A stretch of DNA of 8,799 bases. Origin: Nocardioidaceae bacterium. Lineage in GTDB: Bacteria; Actinomycetota; Actinomycetes; Propionibacteriales; Nocardioidaceae. The notes under the pieces were generated by a model. The model saw only the letters and a list, made by a program, of their open reading frames with translations, was not told the origin of the DNA and searched no databases. Below are positions 1 to 6,396 of the stretch, piece after piece. The position numbers were made by a program, and so were the translations under genes. The stretch spans positions 1-8,799 of the forward strand of contig JACCUS010000373.1 in assembly GCA_013811715.1 (NCBI GenBank). The letters run 5' to 3'. How positions within the stretch are numbered: position 1 is the first letter of the stretch; every line of letters begins with the position of its first letter.

Positions 1-209
1 TCGCGCCGCTGTGGACTGAGCTGCTCGACACCTGGGCGGTCGCCGGTTCCGGCCCCGGGTTCACCTTCCCCACCACCGACCCGGTCAAGCGCATCGATTA
101 CGTAACGCACAGCCCCAATGTTCACACGCTCGACGCCGACGTCGTGGCGACGCAGGCCTCCGACCACCTGCCGGTGGTCGCCGACCTCGTCGTCCGCCGC
201 GGCTACTGA
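1..209 (+). CDS. Endonuclease/exonuclease/phosphatase family protein, C-terminal end (5' truncated)
   Basis: This is the last 68 codons of a gene that begins before the window; codons start at position 3 and the stop is TGA at 207-209. The fragment contains RIDYV, then about 30 residues later SDHLPVVADL. That pair is the usual C-terminal signature of the metal-dependent endonuclease/exonuclease/phosphatase fold: the Asp of RIDYV lies near the active site, and the SDH His is the catalytic base in the family. Members cleave phosphodiesters or phosphomonoesters in DNA, lipids or inositol phosphates. The substrate cannot be told from this tail, and whether the protein is exported is unknown because the N-terminus is missing. 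The next gene starts 33 bp downstream on the same strand with no visible terminator between, so co-transcription with namZ is likely. Confidence 0.82.
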   Translation, partial: APLWTELLDTWAVAGSGPGFTFPTTDPVKRIDYVTHSPNVHTLDADVVATQASDHLPVVADLVVRRGY

Positions 210-229
210 CCCCCTCAACCCGACGCACC

Positions 230-235
230 GAGGAG
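230..235 (+). promoter_or_regulatory. Ribosome binding site of namZ
   Basis: GAGGAG sits 7 nt before the ATG at 243. It supports this start, which also places the twin arginines at residues 3-4. Confidence 0.7.
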
Positions 236-242
236 CACTCAC

Positions 243-1553
243 ATGGACAGGCGAAACTTTCTCAGGACAGCAGCGACCGCGACGGGAGCGGCCGCCCTGT
301 CAGCTGGGCTCCCGACGGCCGTCGCCGCGCCGGGGTCAGTAGCCGGCCGTACGGCGGCCAGGCGCGGCGGCCGGGTGCTCACCGGCTTCCAGGTGCTGGC
401 GCGCGATGATTACCAGCTGGTCAAGGGGCAGCGGGTGGGGCTGATATCGAACCCGACCGGAGTTGTGCCTGACCTTCGCCACGAGGTCGATGTCGCCGTG
501 GCGTCCGGGCAGGTGAACCTCGTCGCAGCGTTCGGACCCGAGCACGGGTTCCGCGGCAGCTCTCAGGCAGGGGGCTCGGAGGGCGACTACCGCGACCCGC
601 GCACCGGGGTTCCGGTCTACGACACCTACGGCAAGGGCCCGACGCAGATCGCGCAGTACTTCCGCGATGCCGGTGTCGAGACGGTGATGTTCGACATCCA
701 AGACGTCGGAGCGCGGTTCTACACCTACATCTGGACGATGTACGACTGCATGGTTGCGGCGTCGCAGGCCGAGGTGCGCTTCGTCGTGCTCGACCGGCCC
801 AACCCCATCAGCGCGGTCGCGGCCTACGGCCCGGTGATGCATCCGGAGTACGCGTCGTTCGTAGGCCGCAAGGCGATCTCGCAGCAGCATGGCATGACGA
901 TCGCCGAGCTGGCGGGCCTGTTCAACGGAGAGTTCCTGCCGGAGGACGCCAACGCCGCCGGCCCGGTGCAGCTGTCCGCCGTCAAGGTGGAGAACTGGAC
1001 CCGCGACAAGTACCAGGAGCAGACAGGCCAGCCCTGGGTGATGCCGTCGCCCAACATGCCACGGGTCGAGACAGCCGTCGTCTATCCCGGTACCTGTCTG
1101 TTCGAGGCGACCAACCTGTCGGAGGGGCGGGGCACGACCCGGCCGTTCGAGCTGATCGGCGCGCCGTACCTCGACTACCCGTGGGCGGACGCGCTGCGGG
1201 CCCAGGAGCTGCCTGGAGTGAAGTTCCGGGAGGCGTACTTCATGCCGTTCATGTCCAAGCACGCCTGGAAAACGTGCGCCGGCGTGCAGCTCCACGTCAC
1301 CGACCGCAACGAGTTCCAGGCCATCAGGACGGCGATCGCCATGATCATCACCGCCAAGCGGCTCTATCCCACCGCGTTCTCATGGCGGGAGACCCAGGCG
1401 CCGTACTGGATCGACAAGCTGACCGGATCCGACTGGGTGCGCACCGCCATCGACCGTGGCGCCGACGTCGACGAGGTCGTCGCCGGATGGCAGGCCGAAC
1501 TCGCGGAGTTCCGTGACACGCGGGCGCGCTACCTGCTCTACCCGGCAAGCTGA
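243..1553 (+). CDS. namZ: NamZ-type exo-beta-N-acetylmuramidase (DUF1343), Tat-exported
   Basis: This 436-residue protein belongs to the DUF1343/YbbC family, whose characterised member NamZ of Bacillus subtilis removes terminal MurNAc from the non-reducing ends of peptidoglycan fragments. The N-terminus MDRRNFL followed by an Ala-rich hydrophobic stretch to about residue 29 (AVAAPG) is a twin-arginine export signal, so the enzyme should act outside the membrane. Family motifs run in order: GLISNPTG (66-73), GPEHGFRG (98-105, with E100 and H101 as candidate active-site residues), FDIQDVGARFYTY (150-162), LDRPNP (183-188), PSPNMP (268-273), and NLSEGRGTTRPF (291-302) leading into the typical C-terminal domain. 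Length fits exported family members. The stop overlaps the next ATG by one base (TGATG), indicating translational coupling to the serine hydrolase. Assignment to the family is firm; the exact substrate is known only from homologues. Confidence 0.93.
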   Translation: MDRRNFLRTAATATGAAALSAGLPTAVAAPGSVAGRTAARRGGRVLTGFQVLARDDYQLVKGQRVGLISNPTGVVPDLRHEVDVAVASGQVNLVAAFGPEHGFRGSSQAGGSEGDYRDPRTGVPVYDTYGKGPTQIAQYFRDAGVETVMFDIQDVGARFYTYIWTMYDCMVAASQAEVRFVVLDRPNPISAVAAYGPVMHPEYASFVGRKAISQQHGMTIAELAGLFNGEFLPEDANAAGPVQLSAVKVENWTRDKYQEQTGQPWVMPSPNMPRVETAVVYPGTCLFEATNLSEGRGTTRPFELIGAPYLDYPWADALRAQELPGVKFREAYFMPFMSKHAWKTCAGVQLHVTDRNEFQAIRTAIAMIITAKRLYPTAFSWRETQAPYWIDKLTGSDWVRTAIDRGADVDEVVAGWQAELAEFRDTRARYLLYPAS

Positions 1554-3358
1554 TGAGCCGCCGCAAACGCCTCACGATAACGCCCACCCGTAAAGCCAAC
1601 GCGATCGTCTTGACGGTGGCGTTGCTGCTGGCCGTGGGCCCAGCAGCCGTCGGTGATCGCCGCTCCATCGAAGAACGCGGACGGCAAAAGGCAGCGCAGG
1701 GTACGGCGACGCGCGCGGCTGACGTCACGGCCGCCGACCTGCGGTTCCCGCACAGCGGCCGCCAGTTGCGGTACGGCACCCCGCGCGAGGCGCGCCTGGT
1801 GGCCGAGCACGTCGAGCAGATCTCGACGGACCTGCGGGCCTTCCTGGAGCCGTCACCGGTCCGTCCCATGTACGCCGGTGGCGTGGTTCTCGCGGCCAGG
1901 AACGGCGTGATCGCCGTACACGACGCGGCCGGTCAGGCGGTGCGCTATGCCGACGCCGAGACCGAGCTGCCGCCCGAGGAGTGGGTGCCGGCCCGGACCG
2001 ACACGATCTACGACCTGGCGTCTGTGACGAAGACGTTCACCGCCATCGCGGTGATGCAGCAGGTGGAAGCCGGGAGCGTCGAGCTCGACGAGCCGGTGGC
2101 GACGTACCTCCCCGACTTCGCCCAGGCCGGCAAGGAAGACGTCACGATCCGTGACCTGCTCACGCACACCGGCGGGCTCCCCGCCTGGGTGCCGCTGTAC
2201 AGCCGGTACGCCACGGTAGAGGAGCGACTGGCCGCGCTGCTCGCGATCGAGCCGATCGCCGAACGGGGGGAACGCTACGTCTACTCCGACCTCGGCCTGA
2301 TCACCCTCGGCCTGGTGGTGGAAGCCGTCACCGGCGAGTCCCTCGACACCGTCATATCCGACCGGATCACCGAGCCGCTCGAGATGCACGACACCATGTT
2401 CAACCCGCCGGAGTCGGTACGCGACCGGATCGCCGCGACCGAGGCGGAGCCATGGGCCGGAAGGCCGATGATCCGCGGTGAAGTGCACGACGAGAACGCC
2501 TGGTCGCTCGGCGGCGTCGCTGGCCATGCCGGCTTGTTCTCGACCGCGCACGACATGGCGGTGCTCGCCCAGACGCTGCTGAACGGCGGCCGCTACGGCG
2601 GCGTCCGGATCCTGGACGCGGACACCGTACGGGCGATGCTCACCAACGAGAACACCGCGTTCCCCGCGAACTCGCATGGGCTGGGCTTCGAGCTCAACCA
2701 GCGCTGGTACATGGATGCGATGTCGTCGCCGGTCACGTTCGGTCACACCGGCTACACCGGCACGTCCCTGGTGGTCGACCCGCTGGCCGACTCCTTCGTT
2801 GTGCTGCTCGCCAACCGGGTGCACCCGACCCGCGACTGGGGCAGCAACAACCCGTCTCGACGGGCTGTCGCCCGCGACCTCGCGCGTGCGGTCGCCGTAC
2901 ACCCTGCCGAGGGGCCGGCTGCGTGGTTCTCCGGTCTCGGTGACTCCCGGACGGCGTCCCTGACGCTGCCGGTGACGCCCGCGTCGGCCGGTGCGGCAAC
3001 CGTGCAGTTCGCGCTGTGGTACGACACCGAGGCCGGTTATGACATCGCGACGTTCGAGACCTCGGCCGACGGCGGCCAGACGTGGACTCCAGTGCCGTTC
3101 ACGCTGCGCTCCCCTGACGGCGTTACCGCGACCGACGGCACTGTCTCCGGGTACAGCGGTCGGCGCTGGCATGACGTCGCTGCGACCCTGGACCTCGGTG
3201 GCGGAGAGCAGCTGCTGCGCTGGCGCTATGCCACCGACGGGCTGTACCAGGGGCGCGGAGTGTACGTCGACGCGATCCGGGTGGTCGGTCCGGACGGGCA
3301 GCGGCTGGACGACTCCAGCCGCCTCCGGCCCGACGGCTTCACGCTCAGCCGCAACTAG
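1553..3358 (+). CDS. Beta-lactamase-fold serine hydrolase (AmiE/YbbE-like) with C-terminal beta-sandwich domain
   Basis: This 601-residue protein has a basic N-terminus and one hydrophobic segment (about 17-33) that is either a signal peptide or a membrane anchor; no lipobox is seen. A class C beta-lactamase/penicillin-binding fold covers about 100-450. S157-V-T-K160 gives the nucleophile and general base, Y244-S-D246 is the YxN-type motif with Asp in the third place, and H398-T-G400 stands for the KTG box. The block DENAWSLGGVAGHAGLFS (313-330) is typical of AmiE/YbbE-like secreted members. B. subtilis AmiE, encoded in the same operon as namZ, is a MurNAc-L-alanine amidase, so peptide removal from muropeptides is the best guess; esterase or D,D-peptidase activity is possible. 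Residues about 452-578 form an extra domain (ALWYDTEAGYD, ETSADGGQTWT, YATDGLYQGRGVYVDAIRV) resembling the beta-sandwich of immune inhibitor A peptidases. No strong ribosome site precedes the ATG, so translation probably depends on coupling with namZ. Confidence 0.86.
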   Translation: MSRRKRLTITPTRKANAIVLTVALLLAVGPAAVGDRRSIEERGRQKAAQGTATRAADVTAADLRFPHSGRQLRYGTPREARLVAEHVEQISTDLRAFLEPSPVRPMYAGGVVLAARNGVIAVHDAAGQAVRYADAETELPPEEWVPARTDTIYDLASVTKTFTAIAVMQQVEAGSVELDEPVATYLPDFAQAGKEDVTIRDLLTHTGGLPAWVPLYSRYATVEERLAALLAIEPIAERGERYVYSDLGLITLGLVVEAVTGESLDTVISDRITEPLEMHDTMFNPPESVRDRIAATEAEPWAGRPMIRGEVHDENAWSLGGVAGHAGLFSTAHDMAVLAQTLLNGGRYGGVRILDADTVRAMLTNENTAFPANSHGLGFELNQRWYMDAMSSPVTFGHTGYTGTSLVVDPLADSFVVLLANRVHPTRDWGSNNPSRRAVARDLARAVAVHPAEGPAAWFSGLGDSRTASLTLPVTPASAGAATVQFALWYDTEAGYDIATFETSADGGQTWTPVPFTLRSPDGVTATDGTVSGYSGRRWHDVAATLDLGGGEQLLRWRYATDGLYQGRGVYVDAIRVVGPDGQRLDDSSRLRPDGFTLSRN

Positions 3359-3371
3359 GGCTGGTGGGTCA

Positions 3372-3402
3372 TTGACCGAACGCTTGAGTCGGCAGGTAAC
3401 TT
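3372..3402 (+). promoter_or_regulatory. Probable promoter for a leaderless murR-murQ transcript
   Basis: TAACTT at 3397-3402 matches the actinobacterial -10 consensus TANNNT and is followed by exactly 6 nt and the ATG at 3409, the spacing of leaderless genes. TTGACC at 3372-3377 is a good -35 box, though the 19-nt spacer is longer than ideal. Only a weak GGCAGG (3391-3396), 12 nt from the ATG, could serve as a Shine-Dalgarno site. Direct copies of GGTAAC at 3395-3400 and 3412-3417 flank the start and may or may not matter for regulation. The region 3359-3408 separates the upstream cluster from murR; no terminator hairpin is seen in it. Confidence 0.5.
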
Positions 3403-3408
3403 TCCTTC

Positions 3409-4326
3409 ATGGGTAACAACAGTGAGGCTGCGTCGACGACGGTGCGCCTACGGGCGCTGCTGCCGTCACTCGCGCCAGCGGAGCAGCGGGTGGCTCGGCG
3501 GGTGCTCGAGGCTCCTGGCGCAGTGGCGGCCGCCACGATCAGCCGGCTAGCCGCCGACTGTGACACGTCGGAGACAACCGTGGTCAGGTTCTGTCGGGCC
3601 GTCGGCTTCACCGGTTACCCGGCCCTTCGACTGACCCTGGCGACAGAGTTGGGGCGTGCGGAGCGTGCGGGCGGGTTGGCGCGGTCGGTCAGCAGCGACA
3701 TCGGTCCCGGCGACGACCTCGACCAGGTCGTCGAGAAGATTGCGTTCGCGGACGCTCGTGCGGTCGAGGAGACCGCGCAACAACTCGACATCGACGCGTT
3801 GCATCAAGTCGTCGACGCGCTGGTCGCGGCGCGCCGCATCGACATCTACGGAGTGGGGGCCAACGCCTTCGTTGGGCTGGACTTCCAACAGAAGCTGCAC
3901 CGGATCGGCCGGGTCGCCTTCGCCTGGGGCGACCCGCACGTCGCCCTCACCAGCGCCGCTTTGCTGGGCCCCGACGACGTCGCGGTCGGGATTTCCCACA
4001 GCGGCGCGACGCAGGACACCATCGACGCACTCGCCCAGGCGCGACGCAACAAGGTGACAACGGTCGCCGTGACGAATTTTCCTCGCTCGCCGCTGGCGTC
4101 GATCGCCGACCACGTCTTGACCACCGCGGCGCGCGAGACGACGTTCCGCTCCGGTGCGACAGCGAGCCGGCTGGCGCAGCTCACCGTGATCGACTGCGTC
4201 TTCGTGGGCGTGGCCCAGCGCACCTACGCGACGACGCAGCACGCACTGGAGGTCACTCACGACGCGGTGCGGTCGCGGCGACTCGGTCCTAGCCCTCGCT
4301 TCGACGGCCAGGAGGCAGACCAGTGA
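3409..4326 (+). CDS. murR: MurR/RpiR-family transcriptional regulator
   Basis: This 305-residue protein has the two-part RpiR layout. The N-terminal helix-turn-helix domain covers about 10-85, with ISRLAADCDTSETTVVRFCR (44-63) as the helix-turn-helix and VGFTGYPALRL (65-75) typical of the family. The C-terminal SIS domain covers about 130-280, with IYGVGANAFVGLDFQQKL (146-163), GISHSGATQDTIDAL (194-208) and VTNFPRSPLASIAD (221-234). SIS domains in this family bind phosphosugars; E. coli MurR senses MurNAc-6-P. Direct 4-bp overlap with murQ makes the same ligand likely here. The regulator probably controls its own promoter, and perhaps the divergent promoter near 6340. The ATG at 3409 is chosen because a -10 box sits at leaderless distance and the domain is complete. 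The activator or repressor role is not visible from sequence. Confidence 0.9.
   Translation: MGNNSEAASTTVRLRALLPSLAPAEQRVARRVLEAPGAVAAATISRLAADCDTSETTVVRFCRAVGFTGYPALRLTLATELGRAERAGGLARSVSSDIGPGDDLDQVVEKIAFADARAVEETAQQLDIDALHQVVDALVAARRIDIYGVGANAFVGLDFQQKLHRIGRVAFAWGDPHVALTSAALLGPDDVAVGISHSGATQDTIDALAQARRNKVTTVAVTNFPRSPLASIADHVLTTAARETTFRSGATASRLAQLTVIDCVFVGVAQRTYATTQHALEVTHDAVRSRRLGPSPRFDGQEADQ
4310..4315 (+). promoter_or_regulatory. Ribosome binding site deciding the GTG start of murQ
   Basis: A perfect AGGAGG lies inside the end of murR, 7 nt before GTG at 4323. The nearby ATG at 4327 is in another frame, so GTG is the start. Confidence 0.8.
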
Positions 4327-5300
4327 ATGAGGTCGACGACAGCCTCGGCTCGCGGCAGCCGATCGAGGCGCCGACCGAGCGGCGCAACCCCGCGACGACC
4401 GACCTCGACCTGATGTCGACGCTAGAAGTGCTTCGGCGGATCAACGCTGAGGACGCGTGTGTTCCGGCCGCCGTGGGGCTGACGCTTCCGAGCATTGCGC
4501 GAGCCGTCGACCTTGCGGTGGCGGTGTTGAGCTCGGCTGGCAGTCTGCACTACTTCGGGGCCGGCTCGTCGGGCCGGGTCGCGGCCATGGACGCGGCTGA
4601 ACTCTCACCCACGTTCGCGTTGGAGCCGGGTCGGGTGGTTGCGCACCACGCCGGTGGCAGGGAGGCGCTGGACACCGCGCTGGAAGGGGTGGAGGACGAC
4701 GAGGCTGCCGGCCGGGCAGAGGCGGAGGCGCTCGGACCGGGCGATCTCGCGATGGGGCTCACCGCAAGCGGCCGCACCCCGTACGTCGCAGGGGCGCTGG
4801 CGGGTGCCCGGGCGGTCGGCGCGGCTACGGTGCTCGTCAGCTCGAATCCCGATGCACCGATCGCGCGGCTCGCCGACGTGCACATCTGCGTCGAGACCGG
4901 TCCGGAGGTGCTGACCGGATCGACCCGGATGAAGGCCGGCACGGCGCAGAAGCTGGTCCTCACCGCATTCTCGACCGCGACCATGGTGCGTCTGGGTCGT
5001 ACGTACTCCAACCTGATGACCAGCGTTGTCGCCAAGAACGCCAAGTTGCACGGCCGGATGGTCGCAATCCTCGCCCAAGCCACCGGGCAGGATCTGGACA
5101 CCTGCGCCCGCGCGCTCGCCGACTCCGACCGCGACCTGAAGCTCGCCTTGGTGCGGCTGCTCGCACCGGCTGACCGACAGCCAGCCCAGGACGCACTCGA
5201 CGCCCACGACGGCGTCGTACGGGCGGCGTTGCACTCGCTCAACGGGGGAGCGAGCCACTCGACGCACTCCGAGGCGAACACCCGGGGAGCTCCAACGTGA
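4323..5300 (+). CDS. murQ: N-acetylmuramic acid 6-phosphate etherase
   Basis: MurQ cleaves the D-lactyl ether of MurNAc-6-P, giving GlcNAc-6-P and D-lactate in the cytoplasm. The 325-residue sequence matches the family from end to end: TERRNPATTDLDLMST (18-33), INAEDACVPAAV (40-51), YFGAGSSGRVAAMDAAELSP (77-96), EGVEDD (121-126), TASGRTPYVAGAL (147-159), GPEVLTGSTRMKAGTAQKL (193-211) and YSNLMTSVVAKNAKLHGR (228-245). E93 and E124 align with the two catalytic glutamates of E. coli MurQ (E83 and E114), with the same 31-residue spacing. The SIS-fold phosphosugar loops are GAGSSGR and ASGRTPY. The C-terminal stretch after about 305 (SLNGGASHSTHSEAN) is low in conservation and looks like a disordered tail. 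GTG start, 4-bp overlap with murR, and a strong ribosome site indicate one transcript. It ends 10 bp from the stop of the opposing kinase gene. Confidence 0.97.
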   Translation: MNEVDDSLGSRQPIEAPTERRNPATTDLDLMSTLEVLRRINAEDACVPAAVGLTLPSIARAVDLAVAVLSSAGSLHYFGAGSSGRVAAMDAAELSPTFALEPGRVVAHHAGGREALDTALEGVEDDEAAGRAEAEALGPGDLAMGLTASGRTPYVAGALAGARAVGAATVLVSSNPDAPIARLADVHICVETGPEVLTGSTRMKAGTAQKLVLTAFSTATMVRLGRTYSNLMTSVVAKNAKLHGRMVAILAQATGQDLDTCARALADSDRDLKLALVRLLAPADRQPAQDALDAHDGVVRAALHSLNGGASHSTHSEANTRGAPT

Positions 5301-5310
5301 GGGACTCGGG

Positions 5311-6321
5311 TCAGTGCTGGACCAGCCGGGCGCGCACCTCGTTGTTCGCGGCCGCAGGGTCGAGCGAGGCCAACGCGAGCCAAGCCGCGCCCCCTACGCC
5401 GTCCGCCGCTGAGAACACGTCGCCGGCGAACCGTTCCGAGACCATCGCCCGTAGTCTCGCTCCGACGGGCGAGCGCTCGCCAGCCAGGCTGCCGGCAAGG
5501 ACGATCGGCGTCACCTCACCGGCTTCGCGGATGCGGCCGAGTGTCCGGCTGAGCAGGCCGGCGGCGCGCTCGACGATGTCCCCCGCCACCGCGTCATCGT
5601 TCTCGAACGCGGACGTGACCAGCGGCGCCAGCTCGGCGAGCCTGATCGGCGGCCGCTCATTGAGTGTCGAGATGACTCTTGCCCGCCGGTGGCTCGGGCC
5701 TGGCGGCTCGCCGGCCGGCGGATGCTCGGCGATTGCGAGCGCCCCGAGCACCGACGTCGCCAACGGGCCGAGCGGCCCACCCGCGTCGAGGCTGCACAGC
5801 GTTGCACGGGCGGCTTCGCGGCCAAGCCAGAAGCCGGACCCATCGTCTCCGAGCAGCCAGCCATGACCGTCCGCCGTCTGTATCAGCCGCCGGTCTCGCA
5901 GTGCTCCGGCGGAGGCGCCGGTTCCCGCGATCAGCACGGTGCCGTCGGGCTCGGCGGTGCCGGCCGCAAACGCGACCTCGAGGTCGGGGACGTAGGCGGG
6001 CGCGCAGGTCAGCCCGTTCGCGGCCCAGACGCGACCGAAGGCGGCACTGACCCGGGGATGGTGCAGCGCCGTGCCGCCCGCCAGCCCGATCACAGCTGCG
6101 CGCACCATGGCCGGGTCCAGGCCCTCCAACGCCTCGCACAGACTCCGGTCGAGAGCGTCCGCCGCCGTTTCGGGATGGGCGGTCGGGTTGCCGCCGCCGG
6201 CGGTGCCGCGACGCAGCGACATCCCGTCATGGCTCGCCACGAGGATGCGCGTCGACGTGCCGCCGACATCGCCTCCCAACACGAGGCCGACGCTCTGGAC
6301 GACAACGCGATCCTGCGCCAT
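5311..6321 (-). CDS. BadF/BadG-family amino-sugar kinase (probable MurNAc/GlcNAc kinase)
   Basis: This 336-residue protein, counted from the ATG at 6321, is an actin-fold ATPase of the BadF/BadG/BcrA family that includes eukaryotic GlcNAc kinase and clostridial MurK. Motifs in order: GGDVGGTSTRI (16-26, first phosphate loop), AGGGNPTAHP (41-50, sugar-binding Asn-Pro), VPDLEVAFAAGT (111-122, with D113 as the likely catalytic Asp), IAGTGASAGAL (131-141, second phosphate loop), HGWLLGDDGSGFWLGREA (153-170) and IVLAGSLAGE (273-282, adenosine site). It would phosphorylate amino sugars at O6 in the cytoplasm. An ABC importer delivers unphosphorylated sugar, so a kinase is needed to feed MurQ; MurNAc is thus the likely substrate, possibly with GlcNAc, as reported for Clostridium acetobutylicum MurK. 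An upstream in-frame TTG at 6333 would add four residues, but GGAG sits 6 nt before the ATG. A shadow frame on the + strand across it is not coding. Confidence 0.87.
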   Translation of the reverse strand: MAQDRVVVQSVGLVLGGDVGGTSTRILVASHDGMSLRRGTAGGGNPTAHPETAADALDRSLCEALEGLDPAMVRAAVIGLAGGTALHHPRVSAAFGRVWAANGLTCAPAYVPDLEVAFAAGTAEPDGTVLIAGTGASAGALRDRRLIQTADGHGWLLGDDGSGFWLGREAARATLCSLDAGGPLGPLATSVLGALAIAEHPPAGEPPGPSHRRARVISTLNERPPIRLAELAPLVTSAFENDDAVAGDIVERAAGLLSRTLGRIREAGEVTPIVLAGSLAGERSPVGARLRAMVSERFAGDVFSAADGVGGAAWLALASLDPAAANNEVRARLVQH

Positions 6322-6327
6322 ACTATG

Positions 6328-6331
6328 CTCC
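6328..6331 (-). promoter_or_regulatory. Ribosome binding site deciding the ATG start of the kinase
   Basis: Read on the - strand, GGAG lies 6 nt before ATG at 6321 and overlaps the alternative TTG codon at 6333-6331. This favours ATG over the longer TTG form. Confidence 0.55.
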
Positions 6332-6338
6332 AATCTGC

Positions 6339-6358
6339 GCGAGATCGATCAGTCTCGC
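6339..6358. promoter_or_regulatory. Candidate operator: inverted repeat in the divergent kinase/SIS intergenic region
   Basis: GCGAGA (6339-6344) and TCTCGC (6353-6358) form perfect 6-bp arms around an 8-bp spacer; one further matched pair lies beyond a mismatch on each side. It sits in the 75-bp region (6322-6396) between the divergent kinase and SIS/ABC genes, where a single bound dimer could control both directions. MurR is the obvious candidate binder, but a GlcNAc regulator of GntR or ROK type encoded elsewhere is equally possible. A TANNNT match, TACTAT at 6321-6326, could be a weak -10 for the + strand, putting the repeat just downstream of its start point. No convincing -35 is seen for either direction. 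Confidence 0.4.
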
Positions 6359-6384
6359 ACTCATTCACGCAAGGGCGAAAGGCT

Positions 6385-6388
6385 GGAG
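6385..6388 (+). promoter_or_regulatory. Ribosome binding site deciding the start of the SIS protein
   Basis: GGAG lies 8 nt before the ATG at 6397. An in-frame GTG at 6388 (adding Val-His-Thr as fMet-His-Thr) is possible with AAAGG at 6378-6382 as its site, but is less likely. Confidence 0.55.
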
Positions 6389-6396
6389 TGCACACG

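Noticed and set aside
336..1295. 319-codon open frame on the - strand across namZ
   Set aside because: Antisense shadow of a well-conserved gene. Its translation is rich in Arg, Gly and Val with no recognisable domain, as expected from GC-rich third positions.
1853..3172. 439-codon open frame on the - strand across the serine hydrolase
   Set aside because: Antisense to a gene with intact catalytic motifs; the translated protein is low-complexity (Arg, Gly, Val, His) and resembles no family.
1553..3358. Antibiotic-resistance beta-lactamase
   Set aside because: The YSD and HTG variants, the extra C-terminal domain and the namZ neighbour fit a wall-processing amidase or esterase better than a true class C beta-lactamase.
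5280..5330. Possible bidirectional terminator between murQ and the kinase
   Set aside because: ACCCG (5280-5284) and CGGGT (5307-5311) can pair, but the stem is short with a large loop and no T-run. GCTGG-A-CCAGC nearby has a 1-nt loop and cannot form a hairpin.
4550..5383. 277-codon open frame on the - strand over murQ
   Set aside because: Overlaps murQ, which is conserved throughout; the antisense product is Ala/Ser/Arg-rich with no motif.
5689..6396. Upstream extension of the SIS protein frame, giving a 487-residue product
   Set aside because: This part lies antisense to the kinase, which has all its family motifs. The SIS family length (about 250 residues) and the GGAG site fit the start at 6397.
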